Shown: in pieces, positions 43,667 through 51,670 of the stretch
How positions within the stretch are numbered: the first letter of the stretch is position 1
How the letters are laid out: each line of letters opens with the position of its first letter
Source of the DNA: Anaeroplasmataceae bacterium
GTDB taxonomy: Bacteria; Bacillota_I; Bacilli_A; Acholeplasmatales; JAEDCM01
DNA length: 64,000 bases
Direction: 5' to 3'
Assembly: GCA_016294165.1 (NCBI GenBank)
Contig: JAEDCM010000005.1
Location: forward strand, 1 to 64,000
Made by a program: the position numbers and the translations under genes
The notes under the pieces: model-generated
Database searches by the model: none
What the model was told of the DNA's origin: nothing
The model's input: only the letters and a program-made list of their open reading frames with translations

Positions 43667-45817
43667 TTAAGAATTTAACATCTCTTCTAACTCTTGATTA
43701 TTAACTAATATTTCACGTTTACCACCATGACCATTAGATATAATTCCTTGGTCAATAAGCATTTCAAATAACTTTTGTGCACGATTAAATCCCACATTGA
43801 ATTCCTTTTGAATGCGATTGATTGATGGATTTTCATTATTAACAACAAATCGGGCAACATCCGGGAATAATTCATCATCAACTTCTCTTTTTGATAATTG
43901 AACTGATAAATTTTCATGAGTAAATAAATATTCAGGAGCTGACTCAGCACGAATAAAATCGCATATTGCATCAATTTCACCATCGGATACATAAGCCCCT
44001 TGAACACGAATTGTGCTATCATTTAAGCGGATAAACATATCTCCACGGCCTAATAAATTTTCTGCTCCCGCATTGTCTAAAATCGTAATTGAATCAGTAT
44101 ATGATGAAACCTTAAAGGCAATACGTGAAGGAATATTGGCCTTAATTGTTCCTTTAACTACATCAGTTGTTGGACGTTGTGTTGCAACCAATAAATGAAT
44201 ACCAGCTGCTCTTGATTTAGCGGTTAAACGCTTAATAGCATCTTCAACATCTTGACTGGCTGCCATCATTAAATCAGCTAACTCATCAATAACAATTACA
44301 ATGTAAGGCATTTTTTTCATACCCTCCATTGATTTAATAGCCTCATTATAACCAACAATATTACGAGCACGCACCTCCGCAAATTGTCGGTATCTCTTTT
44401 CCATCTCATCAACAGCCCACTTTAATCCTAAAGCAGCCATTTTTGGATCATTAATAACTGGCGTAATCAAATGTGGTAAATCATTATAACAAGATAATTC
44501 AATGACCTTAGGGTCAATCATCATCAATTTAAGATCATCAGGCGAGTTCTTTAACAACAAACTCACGATAATTGTGTTAATGCAGACACTCTTACCACTA
44601 CCAGTTTGACCAGCAACCAATCCATGTGGCATCTTCGCAATATCGGTATAAATAGTTTTACCAGAAATATCTAACCCAATACCAACATTAAGCGGCTCAG
44701 AATTTCTAAATTCGTCCGTATCACAAACATTACCAAAGGCAACATCACTACACATTACATTTGGAACCTCAATACCAACCGTTGATTTACCGGGGATTGG
44801 TGCTTCAATACGAATTGTTTTTGCGGATAAGTTCATTTTAAAATTATCTTCAATTGCTGTAACCTTTTTAACATTTACTCCAGGGCTAAGTTTAACCTCG
44901 TATCTTGTGATTGATGGCCCTTTAGAATAATCAACTACTCCACCATCTACATCAAATTGGCGTAGGGTATTATTAATGATTTCAATTTGTTGATCAATCC
45001 ATTCAGGCTTTGAGAAGCGATCAAAATCCTTTTTCTTAAGCAAACTGATTGGTGGAAGCTTGTATTGTGGTTTATTTCTAATAATTGTTGTTGGTTCATC
45101 AACAATTGGCTTCACAATAGGCTTTTCAATAGGTTTTGTAGGCTTAATATCCTTAAATGGATCAGGTTCCTCTTTAAAATCATCAATATTACCAAACACA
45201 AACTCTGTTTCAATTTCATCATCAACACCAATAGTAACCGTATCTTGTCCAAAAATATTAGACCCAACCTCTATTTTTTCATCATCAAATGATATATCTA
45301 GTGGTGTATCAAAAACTGTACTTGGCTTTTCTTCAATAGTAATCTCGTCGTCATCAAATAAAACGAAATCATCACTTACAACCTCATCAGTCACCACAAC
45401 AGATTCCTTTACCATTTGTCCATTTCCTAAATTAAAGGGGATATCAACAGCAGGCGCTTTTGGCTTCTCATCAACCTTTAGCGTTCTTTCTTTAATATAA
45501 ACATCACTTCCAAAAATTTCAGCACGTGTCTTATTACTAACAGACATTGACTTAAATTCATCATAATTTTTCGGAAGCTTTTTATCCTTTTCGTCTCTGA
45601 AGGCATCATACTCGCGAATTGTATCACCTAATCCATGGGAATCAGGCACAATTACATCATCCTTAACACTAAGCCCAAAGATTGGCGATGCAAATTCTGA
45701 ACTCTTATAGGAAGATTTCGGTTTCTTCAATCCTTCAACCTCTTTTTCAATCTGTAAAATCACTAGAGGTTCTTTTATCTCTTCTTTTTCTTCTTTTACT
45801 TTTTTCTTAAAAAACAT
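43667..45817 (-). CDS. ftsK: FtsK/SpoIIIE-type DNA translocase lacking membrane helices
   Basis: A 716-residue DNA pump. From about residue 270 it has the alpha domain, the motor domain with Walker A GQTGSGKSVCI (about 398), Walker B VIVIDELADLM (about 480), and RPTTDVVKGTIKANIPSRIAF, and a winged-helix gamma domain at the end that reads KOPS/SRS sites (INRIQKEFNVGFNRAQKLFE). The first 260 residues are acidic and disordered with no membrane helix, although FtsK and SpoIIIE normally carry four. Its ATG overlaps the stop of an upstream membrane protein gene (TAATG), so the membrane anchor may be supplied in trans. Confidence 0.93.
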   Translation of the reverse strand: MFFKKKVKEEKEEIKEPLVILQIEKEVEGLKKPKSSYKSSEFASPIFGLSVKDDVIVPDSHGLGDTIREYDAFRDEKDKKLPKNYDEFKSMSVSNKTRAEIFGSDVYIKERTLKVDEKPKAPAVDIPFNLGNGQMVKESVVVTDEVVSDDFVLFDDDEITIEEKPSTVFDTPLDISFDDEKIEVGSNIFGQDTVTIGVDDEIETEFVFGNIDDFKEEPDPFKDIKPTKPIEKPIVKPIVDEPTTIIRNKPQYKLPPISLLKKKDFDRFSKPEWIDQQIEIINNTLRQFDVDGGVVDYSKGPSITRYEVKLSPGVNVKKVTAIEDNFKMNLSAKTIRIEAPIPGKSTVGIEVPNVMCSDVAFGNVCDTDEFRNSEPLNVGIGLDISGKTIYTDIAKMPHGLVAGQTGSGKSVCINTIIVSLLLKNSPDDLKLMMIDPKVIELSCYNDLPHLITPVINDPKMAALGLKWAVDEMEKRYRQFAEVRARNIVGYNEAIKSMEGMKKMPYIVIVIDELADLMMAASQDVEDAIKRLTAKSRAAGIHLLVATQRPTTDVVKGTIKANIPSRIAFKVSSYTDSITILDNAGAENLLGRGDMFIRLNDSTIRVQGAYVSDGEIDAICDFIRAESAPEYLFTHENLSVQLSKREVDDELFPDVARFVVNNENPSINRIQKEFNVGFNRAQKLFEMLIDQGIISNGHGGKREILVNNQELEEMLNS

Positions 45818-46608
45818 TATGCCACCTCCCCTACTTCTATAGTTCCATCCTTGTCTAATTCTTCTTTTAATTCTTTAAAATAATTCTCAACACCAGTATC
45901 AATTTCCATTTCCTCTTTAAAAAGGCTCTTACTGTAAACCTTATATGTTTCTTCACCAACGATACCAATAACCATTGTACAAATCTTTCTTATAACGATA
46001 TTTGTTGATTTATCCACAACAACTCTCTTAACCCAATATACTGGATTAACAATATTCAAAACTCCCATCACTGCTTTTATCTTTTGCTTGATTTTGTATT
46101 TTTTGCTTGTTTGCACAATTGCTGTTTCATCAATTTCCTTTTTTACAGTTGACCATTTAATAATTTGCGATATCTTTATTTTCCTAAACAAGCGTAAACC
46201 TCGATGGCTCAATAACTCATCAACACGCTTAGTAATATATGTCGCAAGCATAATTGCTTCATCAATACTTATCTCATATAAAGGATATTTAGAATCAGGA
46301 AAAAACTTTTCCGCAATCTTAATAGACATTTCTTTGGAAATATTGGTTGTTCGTACGATATTATCACCAATTCCTTTAAGTTTTTCCTCTTGAAATCCCT
46401 CTTGATAGGACTTAACTAATAGTTCAATTTCTTTAGCATCTATATCATAATTTTGAACATTAACTAAATATTTATTCTTTTTTAATGTTTTTAAAACACT
46501 ATAGATATACATTAAAAATGCGATTGATAATCCAAAAAAGATTCCAAATAAAAAGCTGAAAAGTGAACCTAAATTTATGAAATCGCCAAAATTAATTGAA
46601 TAAATCAT
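45817..46608 (-). CDS. Membrane-anchored protein of unknown function, coupled to ftsK
   Basis: A 263-residue protein that I do not recognise. One N-terminal membrane helix (about residues 14-37, LFSFLFGIFFGLSIAFLMYIY) is followed by a basic soluble part with a repeated hydrophobic pattern (VNPVYWVKRVVVDKSTNIVIRK). It has a good ribosome site (GGAGG) and overlaps ftsK by one base. The coupling suggests it helps to anchor or regulate the soluble FtsK; this is inference. Confidence 0.7.
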   Translation of the reverse strand: MIYSINFGDFINLGSLFSFLFGIFFGLSIAFLMYIYSVLKTLKKNKYLVNVQNYDIDAKEIELLVKSYQEGFQEEKLKGIGDNIVRTTNISKEMSIKIAEKFFPDSKYPLYEISIDEAIMLATYITKRVDELLSHRGLRLFRKIKISQIIKWSTVKKEIDETAIVQTSKKYKIKQKIKAVMGVLNIVNPVYWVKRVVVDKSTNIVIRKICTMVIGIVGEETYKVYSKSLFKEEMEIDTGVENYFKELKEELDKDGTIEVGEVA

Positions 46609-46729
46609 AGATAATACCTCCTATCTTTATATATTATACAATAATATATCTTTTTTTTCTACAAGTGTTTTAAAATAATATTTCTTGAATAAAACAATAT
46701 CTTATGTAATAATATCATTTGGTGATAAT

Positions 46730-47536
46730 ATGAAATATTTACTTGTTTTTGATTTAGACGATACCCTTCTAAATGGTGAAGAAAAAATAACTGAAAGAAC
46801 AACCGAATATATTAAAAATCTTGATGATCGTTTTATTGTTGTTTTAGCTTCAGGACGACCATTTTCAGGTATGGAAAAGTATTATAATCAATTAGAATTA
46901 AAAACACCGCTTATTACTAATAATGGTTCACTAATATTTAGCCCTCATGATAAGTCATTTAAAACACATGAGCAATCCATCGATATAAATACTTTTAAAG
47001 AATTATTTAAAAAAATAAAACCTTACATCAAGCATGGTCTATTTAACAACAATTACGATTCCTATGTTTACAACCGAACTAAAAAAATTGAACGCTTCTT
47101 GCATGCAAGAAATGAAGATGATATTCATGAAGGAAATCTTGATGAAATATGTGATATTTCGCCTCGTGGTGCTCTTTTCGTTGTTAATATAGATTATGAA
47201 GATGAATATGTAAAAATTGTTAATTCCTATTCAAATTTAAGCACTCGCTGTTGGGGAAAAGATCAAAAGAATTCCATCCATGAGTTATATATTTCTAATA
47301 TAAACAAAGCTCGTGGAATTAGATATGTAATGGATTATTACAATATTAAAAATGACCATTTAATATGCTTTGGAGACGGCATTAATGACTTTGAAATGTT
47401 AGATATGGCCTACATTGGAGTTGCTATGAAAAACGGTTCTGATGAACTAAAAAGCAAAGCAAAATATATAACTGATTACACAAACAACGAAGATGGAGTA
47501 ATCAAATTTTTAGAAAAAATCATTAAAAAACTTTAA
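46730..47536 (+). CDS. Cof-type HAD phosphatase
   Basis: A 268-residue HAD hydrolase, second of the Cof type in the window. Motif I LLVFDLDDTLLNG is at residues 4-16, motif II VLASGRP about 40, and motif IV CFGDGINDFEML near 220. The substrate is unknown. I start at the ATG at 46730 (GGTGATAAT upstream); the longer frame has no ribosome site. Confidence 0.88.
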   Translation: MKYLLVFDLDDTLLNGEEKITERTTEYIKNLDDRFIVVLASGRPFSGMEKYYNQLELKTPLITNNGSLIFSPHDKSFKTHEQSIDINTFKELFKKIKPYIKHGLFNNNYDSYVYNRTKKIERFLHARNEDDIHEGNLDEICDISPRGALFVVNIDYEDEYVKIVNSYSNLSTRCWGKDQKNSIHELYISNINKARGIRYVMDYYNIKNDHLICFGDGINDFEMLDMAYIGVAMKNGSDELKSKAKYITDYTNNEDGVIKFLEKIIKKL

Positions 47537-47540
47537 AAAT

Positions 47541-47567
47541 AATCCCCGAAATTTTTCGGGGATTTCC
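47541..47567 (+). terminator. Bidirectional terminator between the HAD and PII genes
   Basis: AATCCCCGAA/TTCGGGGATT stem (47541-47550, 47555-47564) with TTCCTTT on the plus strand and ATTTTTAAAG on the minus strand. Confidence 0.8.
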
Positions 47568-47571
47568 TTTA

Positions 47572-47883
47572 TTATTTTGAATTTGTAAGTCCAACAACAT
47601 CATCAACGGGAACTGAAAATGCAATACCCTGACCAGCCGTATTTAGTCCAACATTTTTATATAAAGCATGCAAAATATCATCCTTAATATTCTCTTCAAC
47701 TAAAATCATCACAATTTCCTTTTCAGGTGTTATTGCAATATTAAATAATTTTTCTGCTTCTTCTTTAGCAGTACCTCTGGCATTTAAAACTGTACCCCCA
47801 CGAGCTCCACACTCCTTAGCAACACTCATAACATTGTAGGAATATCCCGCATTAACAATACACATTATTAATTCATATTTCAT
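47572..47883 (-). CDS. PII-family signalling protein
   Basis: A 103-residue PII-like protein. The start KYELIMCIVNAGYSYNVMSVAKECGARGGTV matches the ferredoxin-like core and the base of the T-loop, and GQGIAFSVPVDDVVGL matches the C-terminal block (usual GKIFVxPVxxxxRIRTGE). The T-loop is short with no uridylylation tyrosine. It follows a second PII-like gene and a DUF1538 membrane gene, so it probably gates or senses that transporter. I start at the ATG at 47883. Confidence 0.82.
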   Translation of the reverse strand: MKYELIMCIVNAGYSYNVMSVAKECGARGGTVLNARGTAKEEAEKLFNIAITPEKEIVMILVEENIKDDILHALYKNVGLNTAGQGIAFSVPVDDVVGLTNSK

Positions 47884-47884
47884 A

Positions 47885-48274
47885 TTATTCAACACCTTCC
47901 CTTGCATTTACTAAGAATTTATAAACCATTACCCCAATTATTGAATCAACTGGAATCGTAAAGGCTATTCCCTTACCATGCTTAGTTTTGAAATACTTTT
48001 CTTCATAACTATTTAATATCTCTTTAACCATTGACTCTTGAACGATAGATAATATAACCGATTTTTCATTACTGTTTAATCCCAAATAGTTTAATAAATC
48101 AGTTGGGGCCGTCCCATTTCCATAGACAACCATCTGCATATTCACATCAAAGCCTTCTAAAACTGATAAGTAAAAATCAGTTTTAACTCTTTCCACGACG
48201 GAAATCAAAATCTTAATTTTTTTAGGAGCTGTTAATACAGGCTTTTCTTGGTTTTCTTTACTTTTTCTAGCCAT
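47885..48274 (-). CDS. Divergent PII-like protein
   Basis: A 129-residue protein. A basic N-terminal tail (about 22 residues) is followed by a PII-like domain: IKILISVVERVKTDFYLSVLEGF and GKGIAFTIPVDSIIGVMVY. Much of the T-loop region is replaced (VVYGNGTAPTDLLNYLGLNSNEK), so nucleotide binding may differ. Its stop lies 1 nt before the next PII gene, and it starts 11 nt after DUF1538. Confidence 0.72.
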   Translation of the reverse strand: MARKSKENQEKPVLTAPKKIKILISVVERVKTDFYLSVLEGFDVNMQMVVYGNGTAPTDLLNYLGLNSNEKSVILSIVQESMVKEILNSYEEKYFKTKHGKGIAFTIPVDSIIGVMVYKFLVNAREGVE

Positions 48275-48285
48275 TTATAATCCCC

Positions 48286-49830
48286 CTATTCATTAAAATA
48301 TATGATTTGCTCATCAGATGCATCAAATATTTTCTTCATTCTAATATTACGTTTAACACGTTCAGCCATTACTGCTTTAAATCCTAGTAATTGAATTGTA
48401 ATTAACGGTGTCATCGCAACCATAGCAACAATACCAAACGCATTCTCTAATATCATATCTGGATGTATTATATAACAAATACCAATTGAGAATGGCAAAA
48501 TAAAACTTGATGTAAGCGGACCCGAAGCAACTCCACCAGAGTCAAAGGCAATTGCCGTATACATCTTTGGCACAAAAAATGATAATCCTAAAGAAATAAA
48601 ATATCCTGGAATCACATAATACAAAATCGAAAAATCAAAAATAATGCGAATCATTGATAAACCAATTGAAACTCCAACTCCAATTGATAAAGCTAAAAGC
48701 ATTGATCTTTTTGAAACTCCACCAGTTGTAATTTCTGATACCTGTCTAGTTAAAACATGAACTGCTGGTTCTGCTAATACGACCACTAATCCAAGAATAA
48801 ATCCAAATAAAGTAACAATAGCTGAGTTTTCCTTGGCAATTTGCGTTCCTAATTCAAATCCAATTGGTAAAAAACCGATTGATGCGGCGGATAAAAATAA
48901 AACTAAACCAACATAAGTATATAAAATACCCATAAAAATTTGAATAAGCTTTTCCTTTGGAAGCTTAATATAAATTTGTTGAATAATGATAAAGAAACCA
49001 ACAATCATCGATAATGCTACTAAAACCTCAACTGCGATATCTAATAGTTGATGACCAAAATAATTAATCAAACTACCAAATGTATTCGGGATACCATAAT
49101 CAACGGGATCAGGAATAATTGTAAAACTTGAGCTATCAATAAACATTCCAATCATTAATACTACTAAAATTGGTCCAATTGAGCATAATGCAATAAGGCC
49201 AAATGAATTTTCTCGATGATTTCTTCCACCAATAGTTTTGGCGATACCAACACCTAATGCCATGATAAATGGGACAGTGATAGGGCCAGTTGTTACTCCA
49301 CCAGAATCAAGTGACAAAGCTAAAAACTTTCCATTACCATTGGTAATTACTAAACTAGCAAAGGCAAACAATAGCATATAAAAGAAAAATAATATCATCG
49401 ATAAATCCTTCTTAAAAATAATCTTAATTACTGATAAAACTAAAAATAAACCAACACCTAAACCAATAAAAAGAATCAAGATAACCGGTTTTATAACATC
49501 TTTAACCTGATTAGCTAGAACTGATAAATCTGGTTCAGCAATTGTTATTAAAACACCCATTATAAAGCACACAAAGATGATCAATAAAATCTTTCTTGTT
49601 TTTGTCAAGGATGATCCTATTTGCTCACCCATTGGTGTCATCGCAATATCCGCTCCTAGATTAAATAACCCAATACCTAATATCAAGAGAAATGCTGATG
49701 CGATAAACACAAATAAATCAAATGCACTCAATGAGAAAAAAGGAGTAAAATATAAAATTAAAACAATTAAAGTAACAGGTAATACTGAAATAAGCGCCTC
49801 TTTAATCTTATACCATAGTTGTTTAAGCAT
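48286..49830 (-). CDS. DUF1538 membrane protein (probable transporter)
   Basis: A 514-residue membrane protein of two homologous halves with about 12 hydrophobic segments. Each half has the pair AEP(D/A)xxVL..QV (IAEPDLSVLANQV and LAEPAVHVLTRQV) and DSGGV(T/A)(T/S)GP(I/L)T, which are DUF1538 hallmarks. The DSGGxxxGP motif resembles a substrate- or ion-binding re-entrant loop. Genes of this family are often beside PII genes. The substrate is unknown. GGGAGGG precedes the ATG at 49830. Confidence 0.85.
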   Translation of the reverse strand: MLKQLWYKIKEALISVLPVTLIVLILYFTPFFSLSAFDLFVFIASAFLLILGIGLFNLGADIAMTPMGEQIGSSLTKTRKILLIIFVCFIMGVLITIAEPDLSVLANQVKDVIKPVILILFIGLGVGLFLVLSVIKIIFKKDLSMILFFFYMLLFAFASLVITNGNGKFLALSLDSGGVTTGPITVPFIMALGVGIAKTIGGRNHRENSFGLIALCSIGPILVVLMIGMFIDSSSFTIIPDPVDYGIPNTFGSLINYFGHQLLDIAVEVLVALSMIVGFFIIIQQIYIKLPKEKLIQIFMGILYTYVGLVLFLSAASIGFLPIGFELGTQIAKENSAIVTLFGFILGLVVVLAEPAVHVLTRQVSEITTGGVSKRSMLLALSIGVGVSIGLSMIRIIFDFSILYYVIPGYFISLGLSFFVPKMYTAIAFDSGGVASGPLTSSFILPFSIGICYIIHPDMILENAFGIVAMVAMTPLITIQLLGFKAVMAERVKRNIRMKKIFDASDEQIIYFNE

Positions 49831-49851
49831 AAATAACCCTCCCTTCAATGT

Positions 49852-49880
49852 ATTATAAATGAAAATTCATTTATAATCAA
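49852..49880 (-). promoter_or_regulatory. DUF1538-PII promoter overlapped by a perfect palindrome
   Basis: TTGATT (49880-49875), a 17-nt spacer and TATAAT (49857-49852) on the minus strand form a promoter. A perfect inverted repeat with arms ATTATAAATGAA and TTCATTTATAAT, 2 nt apart, occupies 49852-49877: the -10, all of the spacer and part of the -35. It is a likely repressor operator. Confidence 0.7.
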
Positions 49881-49890
49881 CACATTAAAT

Positions 49891-49921
49891 AAAAAATGAA
49901 GTCTAAAAAAAACTCCATTTT
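49891..49921 (-). terminator. Terminator of the gerM-rdgB...rluA operon
   Basis: AAATGAAGT/ACTCCATTT (49894-49902, 49912-49920) pairs in the minus-strand RNA with one G-U pair, followed by TTTTTTATTT. Confidence 0.6.
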
Positions 49922-49932
49922 TCTAATTTAGA

Positions 49933-50031
49933 TTACAATTTTTTCTTTGCATTCTCTTCAACATCCGATTTGCGTATTAAATCACTATTGCGCATATCAT
50001 CACTTGGCTTCTTTTTTGGACTTCTTTTCAT
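49933..50031 (-). CDS. Small basic peptide, 32 residues
   Basis: An ATG at 50031 with GGTGATAAAT upstream opens a 32-codon frame ending at a TAA. The product is charged (begins MKRSPKKKPSDD, ends ENAKKKL). It lies 42 nt after the pseudouridine synthase gene and just before the terminator. I do not recognise it; small Lys-rich peptides of this size occur among minor spore proteins, but there is no direct match. Confidence 0.5.
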   Translation of the reverse strand: MKRSPKKKPSDDMRNSDLIRKSDVEENAKKKL

Positions 50032-50073
50032 ATTTATCACCGTTAATATTTTTTGAAAATAATAGATGATTTA

Positions 50074-50931
50074 TTAATTGAAATTTTTGTCAATTATTGT
50101 TTGAAAATCCTCCATAATATTTGAAGCAAATCGCATAATAGAACCATTTAATGGATGTTTGAATTCTAAAATATGGCAATCCAACATCACTCTTTTTTCC
50201 TTGCTTTTACCATATATATTATCACCTAATAAAGGGTGATTAATGCTTGATAAATGCAATCTAATTTGATGGGTTCTTCCTGTTTTAATCATGACCTCCA
50301 CCAAGGCAATTTTATCATTCTGTTTTAGAACATGATAGCTAGTGTAGGCTTCCTTACCATTTTTAGAAATCACCATTTTATTATTAACATGACGATCTGT
50401 TCCAATTTTGGAATCGATAAAACCATTTAATTCTTTAAACCTATTGTATACTAGTGCCCAATAAATCTTTTTAATATCATGCATTCTAAATAAATAATCA
50501 AAATAGCTCGCCCATAAAAAATTTTTAGGAAAAATCATTAATCCACTAGTATCAGTATCTAACCTTGAAGGGTATCTAACCACACAATTAACATTATTTT
50601 TCTTAAAATATGCGCTAACCTGATTTGCCAGGCTATTAGACTCACCATGAATAATATATGCTGGTTTTTTATTTACCACTAAAAAGTTTTTATCCTCATA
50701 TATAACTTCTAAATCACTATTAAACCCCTCTAAATTATTCTCCTCAAAGGTATTGATAGTAACTTCCTCTCCCGCATCCAATTGCTTATCAAAATTATAT
50801 GTTTTACCATTTACTGTAATAGATTTATTCATATATAGCTCATGGATTTTAGTCTTTGATAAATAAAACCTATTCAAAAGCTGTCTAATTGTCATCTGCT
50901 CATTTAATTTGATTACTACGCTTTCTTCCAT
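50074..50931 (-). CDS. RluA-family pseudouridine synthase
   Basis: A 285-residue RNA pseudouridine synthase. Residues 12-60 resemble an S4 RNA-binding domain; the catalytic motif is PSRLDTDTSGLMIF with aspartate in RLDTDTSG (usual HRLDxxTSG), and GRTHQIRLHLSSINHPLLGD is the second family block. Target RNA is not clear. I start at the ATG at 50931 (AAAGGTG upstream); it overlaps the radical SAM gene by 32 nt. Confidence 0.9.
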   Translation of the reverse strand: MEESVVIKLNEQMTIRQLLNRFYLSKTKIHELYMNKSITVNGKTYNFDKQLDAGEEVTINTFEENNLEGFNSDLEVIYEDKNFLVVNKKPAYIIHGESNSLANQVSAYFKKNNVNCVVRYPSRLDTDTSGLMIFPKNFLWASYFDYLFRMHDIKKIYWALVYNRFKELNGFIDSKIGTDRHVNNKMVISKNGKEAYTSYHVLKQNDKIALVEVMIKTGRTHQIRLHLSSINHPLLGDNIYGKSKEKRVMLDCHILEFKHPLNGSIMRFASNIMEDFQTIIDKNFN

Positions 50932-51670
50932 TAAAACCACACCTTTTGCATAGCTCCTCACTACACTTCTTTTTCTTAAAGCCTTCGATTAGATTAATAT
51001 ATCTTTGGCTACGAAACACATCATCTAAATTTAGATCAAAAATATTACCTAAATTAATTATTCCTTCACTATCTAAACAGCACGGAACAATTGTCCCATT
51101 CGATAATATACCTATTTGCATACTACCACCTAGGCAGCTTCTATTTTCATTATAAATTTTATTGTCCATACTTGGCCAAACAAACTCATCATCATAGTTT
51201 AAAAATGTTTTATCATCAAATATCACATCATTCAATGCTTCTAAAACCTCACTATTTTTTACCCATTGCCTCAATGATAAATTAAAACTTTTATTCGGAT
51301 AATTAATTAATCTAATCAAATCACTAAGATATTCTTTTTTATTTGAAACAAAAGGATATGCATGTAAGCTTACATTAATTTGACGAATGGCTGGATGGTT
51401 TAAAAGTTCAAAATCAATCATTGTACCATTAGTTGTAATATTTACAAGCATTTCATTATTATAAGCAATATCTAAAAGATCTCTTAAATTAGGATGAATA
51501 AAAGGCTCCCCTTTTACATGCAAATATATGTGCTTAGTATATCCTTTTATTTTATTAATAATTGCATCAAACTCATTAACACTTAAAAATCTTTTCCTAA
51601 TACTATCCTTCTTACAAAATGAGCATTCCAAATTACAAACATTAGATATTTCAATATATATTCTTTTCAT
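50900..51670 (-). CDS. Radical SAM/SPASM protein
   Basis: A 256-residue radical SAM enzyme. CNLECSFC (residues 12-19) is the CxxxCxxC [4Fe-4S] site, HVKGEPFIHPNL the glycine-rich SAM motif, and NITTNGT the next. The C-terminus has extra cysteines typical of SPASM: SCLGG, IVPCCLD and CSEELCKRCGF. SPASM proteins usually mature peptides or enzymes. No obvious precursor peptide lies beside it except the 32-residue ORF at the end of the operon. Confidence 0.88.
   Translation of the reverse strand: MKRIYIEISNVCNLECSFCKKDSIRKRFLSVNEFDAIINKIKGYTKHIYLHVKGEPFIHPNLRDLLDIAYNNEMLVNITTNGTMIDFELLNHPAIRQINVSLHAYPFVSNKKEYLSDLIRLINYPNKSFNLSLRQWVKNSEVLEALNDVIFDDKTFLNYDDEFVWPSMDNKIYNENRSCLGGSMQIGILSNGTIVPCCLDSEGIINLGNIFDLNLDDVFRSQRYINLIEGFKKKKCSEELCKRCGFNGRKRSNQIK

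Noticed and set aside
45060..45500. 146-codon plus-strand frame inside ftsK
   Set aside because: It mirrors the acidic, low-complexity leader of FtsK; Ser/Ile-rich composition is typical of an antisense shadow.
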